From contig NZ_CP129019.1 of assembly GCF_020524355.2 (NCBI RefSeq), positions 3,348,001 to 3,412,000 on the forward strand: a stretch of 64,000 nucleotides of DNA, given 5' to 3'. The position numbers and the translations under genes are program-made. The notes beneath the pieces were generated by a model. It was given only the letters and a program-made list of their open reading frames with translations. It made no database searches and was not told the origin of the DNA. How positions within the stretch are numbered: the stretch's first letter is position 1; each line of letters starts with the position of its first letter. This document shows positions 60,211 to 64,000 of this stretch, one piece after another. Source of the stretch: Mesobacillus subterraneus. GTDB lineage: Bacteria; Bacillota; Bacilli; Bacillales; Cytobacillaceae.

Positions 60211-60997
60211 CCTTAGCCACGCCGCTTTCTTCAAGAATCATCTTCCGTTCTCCTGCTGGAAGATAGGATGCAAGCTTCTGCTCGATCACTCGCGGCGCTT
60301 CACCTTCAAGGATTGAAAGAATACCCTCAATCATCATGTATTTTACTTGTGCTTCCTGCTTTGATTTTCGCTTTAATTTATTGGCGAATGGATGCCATAA
60401 AACATAACCAGTAAATATCCCCAGTAATGTCGCCACGAAAGCAGCACTGATTGCCCGGCCAAGCTCATCGGTATTGTCCATATGGCTAAGCGCCGCAATT
60501 AAACCGACAACGGCACCAAGAACCCCAAGTGTCGGTGCATATGTACCCGCCTGGGTGAAAATGGACGCCCCTGACAGGTGGCGTTCCTCCATGGCTTCGA
60601 CCTCTTCAGTTAGAACGTCTCTGATGTAGTCAGCACTTTGACCATCAACCGCAAGTGATAACCCGTTTTTTAAGAACTCATCATCAATTTCACTTGTCTT
60701 CGCTTCAAGTGCTAGCAAACCTTCTTTACGGGCGAGCTGTGCCCATTCAGAAAATAAACGGATCAATGACGGTAAATCAGCACTTTCTTGTTCCTTGAAT
60801 AAAATTTTGAATAATTTCGGCACTTTTTTCAGTTCTTTTGCAGGAAAGGCGATTGTCACCGCTGCTATAGTACCTACGATTATGATTAAGATTGCTGCCG
60901 GATTGGCAAGGGCACTCGGACTGACACCTTTGAACACCATCCCTACTCCTACCGCAATAATCGCTAATATGACACCAATGATCGACGACTTATCCAT
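60203..60997 (-). CDS. motA: Flagellar stator protein MotA
   Basis: 264 aa, four transmembrane helices. GVILAIIAVGVGMVFKGVSP at the start, the conserved AGTYAPTLGVLGAVVGLIAA with its prolines, and the cytoplasmic loop with charged residues that touch FliG (LFSEWAQLARKEGLLALEAK). First gene of motAB. No sigma-D element was recognised upstream on the minus strand. Confidence 0.94.
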   Translation of the reverse strand: MDKSSIIGVILAIIAVGVGMVFKGVSPSALANPAAILIIIVGTIAAVTIAFPAKELKKVPKLFKILFKEQESADLPSLIRLFSEWAQLARKEGLLALEAKTSEIDDEFLKNGLSLAVDGQSADYIRDVLTEEVEAMEERHLSGASIFTQAGTYAPTLGVLGAVVGLIAALSHMDNTDELGRAISAAFVATLLGIFTGYVLWHPFANKLKRKSKQEAQVKYMMIEGILSILEGEAPRVIEQKLASYLPAGERKMILEESGVAKDE

Positions 60998-61129
60998 GTA
61001 CGACTCCCCTGTCTGCTTTACTTCTATTTCTTTATTTACCTCTCAATTGTCATACTATCTCTTTTTATTTCGACATTTTTATAAAAATCTTAAGTGATAG
61101 CGACATAAAAATAATTTTTCACAAATAAT

Positions 61130-61156
61130 TAAGATTCAGATTTTTTATGCCGATAT
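61130..61156 (+). promoter_or_regulatory. Sigma-D (motility) promoter of the chemotaxis receptor gene
   Basis: TAAG-N15-GCCGATAT. The -10 GCCGATAT (61149-61156) is a perfect match to the Bacillus sigma-D consensus, and the -35 (TAAA consensus) has one change. The start codon lies 42 bp downstream. Confidence 0.85.
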
Positions 61157-61197
61157 AATAAATATAAATACTAGGTATTACTAAGGAGGCTTTTAAC

Positions 61198-62679
61198 GTG
61201 GAGGCTATACAAAATCTCCGCAGACAGGATACGAAAAAGAAAAACATCTTGATGCTCAGCACTTATTCGGTATCCTTGATTGCGACAACTGCATATACTC
61301 TCATCGAAAAAGAACCAATCATTAAAACGATGGTTTATGTAAGTGAATTATCATTTTTTATACTATTTTTCCTTATGTTCCAGCTCTGGCTTAAGAAAGA
61401 GTCCTTATTCCCTTATGCCGCTTTTGCTGCGATCTTCATCCATCACTTCTTTTATATCGGAATGTTCGGAGGAAGCGGTGGCTTCTTGCTCGTCCTGCTG
61501 TTCCTGGCGGTCTTTTCAGCCATTCATTTTGATATAAAAATCTTTGTCACAGGATTTAGTCTGGGCCTTGTGGCCGTTGTCTTGAACACCATGCTGGCGA
61601 CAGAAAACCAGGACTTTTTAAGCAGCAATTTCACAGCGATCCTCCTTTGTTATATTTTGATCGGCGCCGTGCTGTTCGTCTTGATTCGTTTGAACAGGAA
61701 TGCCTTTAAGTCACTGGAGACCTTCCTTGCAGATTCTGAGAAAGAAAAGGACCGTAAAGAGCAGCATAGCGCTTTGCTTCATGGTGAGCTCCTCGTCGTA
61801 ACGGAGAGTCTTGGCAAAATCAACGAGCAAATCCAGACACACCTTACTTCACAGACAGAAATGAAAATCGCTGTAAACGAAATTTCTGCTGGCAGCCAGG
61901 TACAGACGGAGCAAATTAATCAAATCTCGGAAAATGCAGACATGACAAAACAAAGGATGGATGATATGTCCGATATGTCTGCTCTGCTCTCTGACAATAC
62001 TTTACAGGCTGCCAAAGCATCCGAAAGCGGCTCAGTTAAAATCAACGAGCTTCAGGGCGACATGCAAGAGCTTGCCGCTTCGATTTCCGAGCTAAGCCAG
62101 ACATTCTCCATGCTCACAAAGAAAATCGAGGAAACGAACGGCTTCATCGTCAACATCCGCAACATCACAGAGCAAACGAATCTGCTTGCCCTCAATGCCT
62201 CGATTGAAGCCGCCCGTGCCGGAGAGGCTGGCAAAGGATTCTCAGTCGTTGCCAATGAAATCCGTAAGCTTGCGGAAATGACAAAAGAAACTGCCATCCA
62301 GATTACCGAAAACCTTACTGCAGTAAATGAAACAAACTCTGCAGCGCTTGAGAAAATGAACGACAGCAGCGAAAAGCTTACAGAAAGCCGTTCCGCTGTT
62401 GAAGAGGTTTCCGGCTTCTTCGCAGAAGTCAGCGGAACACTCCGTGAGTTGACGAACCAATTCGGCCAATTCGAATTAACTGTCAGCGATGTCAAAAACC
62501 AGACAGGCGATGTCGAAGCCTCAACACGCGAGCTGGCTGCCATTATCGAACAGGCAACCGCAGGCCTTGAGGAAATGAATGCAACGATCGAAACATTGAA
62601 CGACGATAACGAGACAATCGCAGCATACGTAAGCCAAACAGCTGCAGCTGCAGAAAAAATCAAAACGCTCGGTGCCTAA
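61198..62679 (+). CDS. Methyl-accepting chemotaxis protein
   Basis: 493 aa. Residues about 17-170 hold six transmembrane helices with almost no extracellular domain, and there is no HAMP. The signalling coiled coil follows, with the hairpin tip [20 protein letters not shown] and [20 protein letters not shown]. Membrane-embedded sensing resembles receptors that detect membrane state, energy or small permeant signals. The start is GTG 61198, after AAGGAGG at 8 nt. A sigma-D promoter places it in the motility regulon. Confidence 0.9.
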   Translation: MEAIQNLRRQDTKKKNILMLSTYSVSLIATTAYTLIEKEPIIKTMVYVSELSFFILFFLMFQLWLKKESLFPYAAFAAIFIHHFFYIGMFGGSGGFLLVLLFLAVFSAIHFDIKIFVTGFSLGLVAVVLNTMLATENQDFLSSNFTAILLCYILIGAVLFVLIRLNRNAFKSLETFLADSEKEKDRKEQHSALLHGELLVVTESLGKINEQIQTHLTSQTEMKIAVNEISAGSQVQTEQINQISENADMTKQRMDDMSDMSALLSDNTLQAAKASESGSVKINELQGDMQELAASISELSQTFSMLTKKIEETNGFIVNIRNITEQTNLLALNASIEAARAGEAGKGFSVVANEIRKLAEMTKETAIQITENLTAVNETNSAALEKMNDSSEKLTESRSAVEEVSGFFAEVSGTLRELTNQFGQFELTVSDVKNQTGDVEASTRELAAIIEQATAGLEEMNATIETLNDDNETIAAYVSQTAAAAEKIKTLGA

Positions 62680-62683
62680 TAAG

Positions 62684-63175
62684 AAAAGCGCAAGCGCCTT
62701 GTTCAGCCCCGACAAGCGCTGGAGGGCCGACCAGTGAAGTCGTTCTTTGACTTCACCTGAACGGACCGAAGCGTCTCGAGGGGCTAGGCGCTGGAGCTGG
62801 ACAATGAAAAGCGCAAGCGCCTTGTTCAGCCCCGACAAGCGCTGGAGGGCCGACCAGTGAAGTCGTTCTTTGACTTCACCTGAACGGACCGAAGCGTCTC
62901 GAGGGGCTAGGCGCTGGAGCTGGACAATGAAAAGCGCAAGCGCCTTGTTCAGCCCCGACAAGCGCTGGAGGGCCGACCAGTGAAGTCGTTCTTTGACTTC
63001 ACCTGAGCGGACCGAAGCGTCTCGAGGGGCTAGGCGCTGGAGCTGGACAATGAAAAGCGCAAGCGCCTTGTTCAGCCCCGACAAGCGCTGGAGGGCCGAC
63101 CAGTGAAGTCGTTCTTTGACTTCACCTGAGCGGACCGAAGCGTCTCGAGGGGCTAGGCGCTGGAGCTGGACAATT
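62684..63175 (+). repeat. Four tandem 123-bp nested-palindrome elements (group 8)
   Basis: Unit starts at 62684, 62807, 62930 and 63053, exactly 123 bp apart, nearly identical. Each unit: opening arm AGCGCCTTGTTCAGCCCC, a perfect inner hairpin GTGAAGTC-N7-GACTTCAC, and closing arm GGGGCTAGGCGCT. 123 is a multiple of three, so one minus-strand frame stays open through all copies and encodes a 41-residue repeat; this is a by-product, not a gene. Confidence 0.92.
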
Positions 63176-63208
63176 CTCGAAGTGACGATTTTATACTTAC
63201 TAATAACT

Positions 63209-63243
63209 CAAGGGCCAGGCTGGATTTCCCCGCCTGGCCCTTT
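63209..63243 (+). terminator. Terminator after the chemotaxis receptor and repeat block
   Basis: AGGGCCAGG / CCTGGCCCT stem with T-rich 3' side. Confidence 0.85.
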
Positions 63244-63260
63244 CACTTTACTTTATTATC

Positions 63261-63311
63261 TGTCTAGCTCCAGCACCGGTCGTAGCTGACCGAGGCATTT
63301 GCGCTATTCTT
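63261..63311 (-). repeat. Minimal remnant of the nested-palindrome element (copy 9)
   Basis: Reversed orientation. Read on the minus strand it joins the opening AGCGCAAATGCCTCGGTCAG directly to the closing GGTGCTGGAGCTAGAC, with the centre lost. It abuts the stop of the DUF1992 gene and may act as its terminator. Confidence 0.65.
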
Positions 63312-63684
63312 ATAGAAGCTTCTTTTCAATTTTTCGTTCGTAATTTTTAAACAAGGAGGAATTGGTTTTAGCACCCCGGCTCGACATGATTTTATTGTAC
63401 CGAAGAAGCTTCTGGCTTAGTTCCTGGTTCAGCTTGTCTTTTTCCTCTGGATTCTCACATGTGCGGATCAAGTCCTCGATTGACATCACTTCCTGCCGTA
63501 GCCGCTGTTCCTCTGGGGAGAAGCCGGCATTTTTCATCATCTTGTAAGCCATCCTCAGTTCCTCTGGCACGGCTGACATATCTTCCAGGTTTAACGGTTT
63601 CCCGTAGCCAGGCAAATTTTCAAACTCTCCGTCCTTATAAGCACGCTTGATTCGATCCTCTGACACCACCATTGAAAAATCCAT
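63310..63684 (-). CDS. DUF1992 (DnaJ-homologue-C28-like domain) protein
   Basis: 124 aa, soluble, helical. The domain signature is near the N-terminus: RIKRAYKDGEFENLPGYGKP then LNLEDMSAVPEELRMAYKMM; after that PEEQRLRQEVMSIEDLI and a basic end (YERKIEKKLL). Widespread, function unknown. The start is ATG 63684 with GGAGTGG upstream; the GTG three codons earlier lies within that site. Confidence 0.88.
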   Translation of the reverse strand: MDFSMVVSEDRIKRAYKDGEFENLPGYGKPLNLEDMSAVPEELRMAYKMMKNAGFSPEEQRLRQEVMSIEDLIRTCENPEEKDKLNQELSQKLLRYNKIMSSRGAKTNSSLFKNYERKIEKKLL

Positions 63685-64000
63685 CTGAACCACTCCAGTC
63701 CATTATTTTCAACATTTCTACTATCATTATATTACTTAAATCCAGTATTTTCTAATTTTAGCAGGGGTAAAAGCTCTTTTCTCAAACTTTGTTGCTATTG
63801 AAACAAAATTAGATTTAATTACCCTATGTCCTAAAAGTCGACGCTTCTTATGAGAAAAAGAATGCAAACTGAATACCGACCTGCAAAAATGATATTTTCC
63901 ACGTTAATAATCGGCTTTAAACAGCCTTGGCAAAAAATATTTTATCGCGCTAAAGGTTTAAAGAGTTAGCAAGCAGGTTATTTATTATGTAAAAATAATT
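63685..64000. other. Intergenic end of window
   Basis: 316 bp of A/T-rich DNA upstream of the DUF1992 gene. No ORF with a ribosome site, no repeat copy and no clear signal seen. Confidence 0.5.

Noticed and set aside
62052..62663. 203-codon Ser-rich minus-strand frame
   Set aside because: Antisense of the chemotaxis receptor signalling domain, whose codon pattern opens the opposite strand.
62521..63084. Minus-strand 187-codon frame with a 41-residue repeat (KERLHWSALQRLSG type)
   Set aside because: It is the translation of the 123-bp DNA repeats plus the antisense of the chemotaxis gene. It stays open only because 123 is divisible by three. No ribosome site.

Overview
This window looks like a chromosomal segment of a low-to-mid GC, motile, spore-forming Bacillaceae bacterium, most plausibly Mesobacillus or a close relative. 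Many genes are recognisable counterparts of Bacillus subtilis genes from the yfj-yfk-yfl neighbourhood (an AlkA-type glycosylase, pdaA, yfkD, a YfkH/YihY protein, a YflA-type symporter, YfkM, a YflG-type methionine aminopeptidase, treR). A molybdoenzyme operon in the order Fe-S subunit, membrane anchor, catalytic subunit resembles the srdBCA selenate reductase operon known from Mesobacillus selenatarsenatis. No rRNA, tRNA, CRISPR or prophage was seen.

Layout. 1-8.1 kb: large catalase (cut by the left edge), small lipoprotein, ferritin, and an MMPL exporter with a secreted coiled-coil partner facing a TetR regulator. 8.1-19.5 kb: RlmCD, AlkA, PdaA, a DUF3231 protein, class I fumarase, a DUF421 protein, an IS3-family (IS150-type) element and gamma-glutamyltransferase. 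19.5-33.4 kb: YtxH proteins, YfkD, YczE-like, OsmC, MFS and DMT transporters, a P1B-type metal ATPase, YihY, an alanine/glycine symporter and small membrane proteins. 33.4-45.6 kb: a respiratory module made of a TorD chaperone, a Tat-exported molybdopterin oxidoreductase, an NrfD-type anchor, a four-cluster ferredoxin subunit and TatA. A near-perfect sigma-54 promoter precedes tatA, and a neighbouring operon encodes a binding protein, a histidine kinase and a sigma-54 activator. 45.9-53 kb: 6-phosphogluconate dehydrogenase with an RpiR regulator, methionine aminopeptidase, YfkM, ComFB, TreR, and two SinR-like repressors with a tiny SinI-like gene. 53.3-57.7 kb: nosDLYF genes plus a second NosL, with no nosZ in view. 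58-64 kb: MFS transporter, motAB, a chemotaxis receptor behind a sigma-D promoter, and a DUF1992 protein.

The most distinctive feature is the intergenic DNA. A roughly 123-bp nested-palindrome element occurs at eight places plus one minimal remnant, including four tandem copies of exactly 123 bp. Separate arrays repeat short words at exact periods of 20 bp (four arrays, each starting with a hairpin that follows a gene end), 21 bp and 52 bp.

Eleven single-base frame breaks in ten genes lie in or beside short mononucleotide runs. This pattern looks more like homopolymer sequencing error than true decay, so those genes are described in their corrected form with the break marked.
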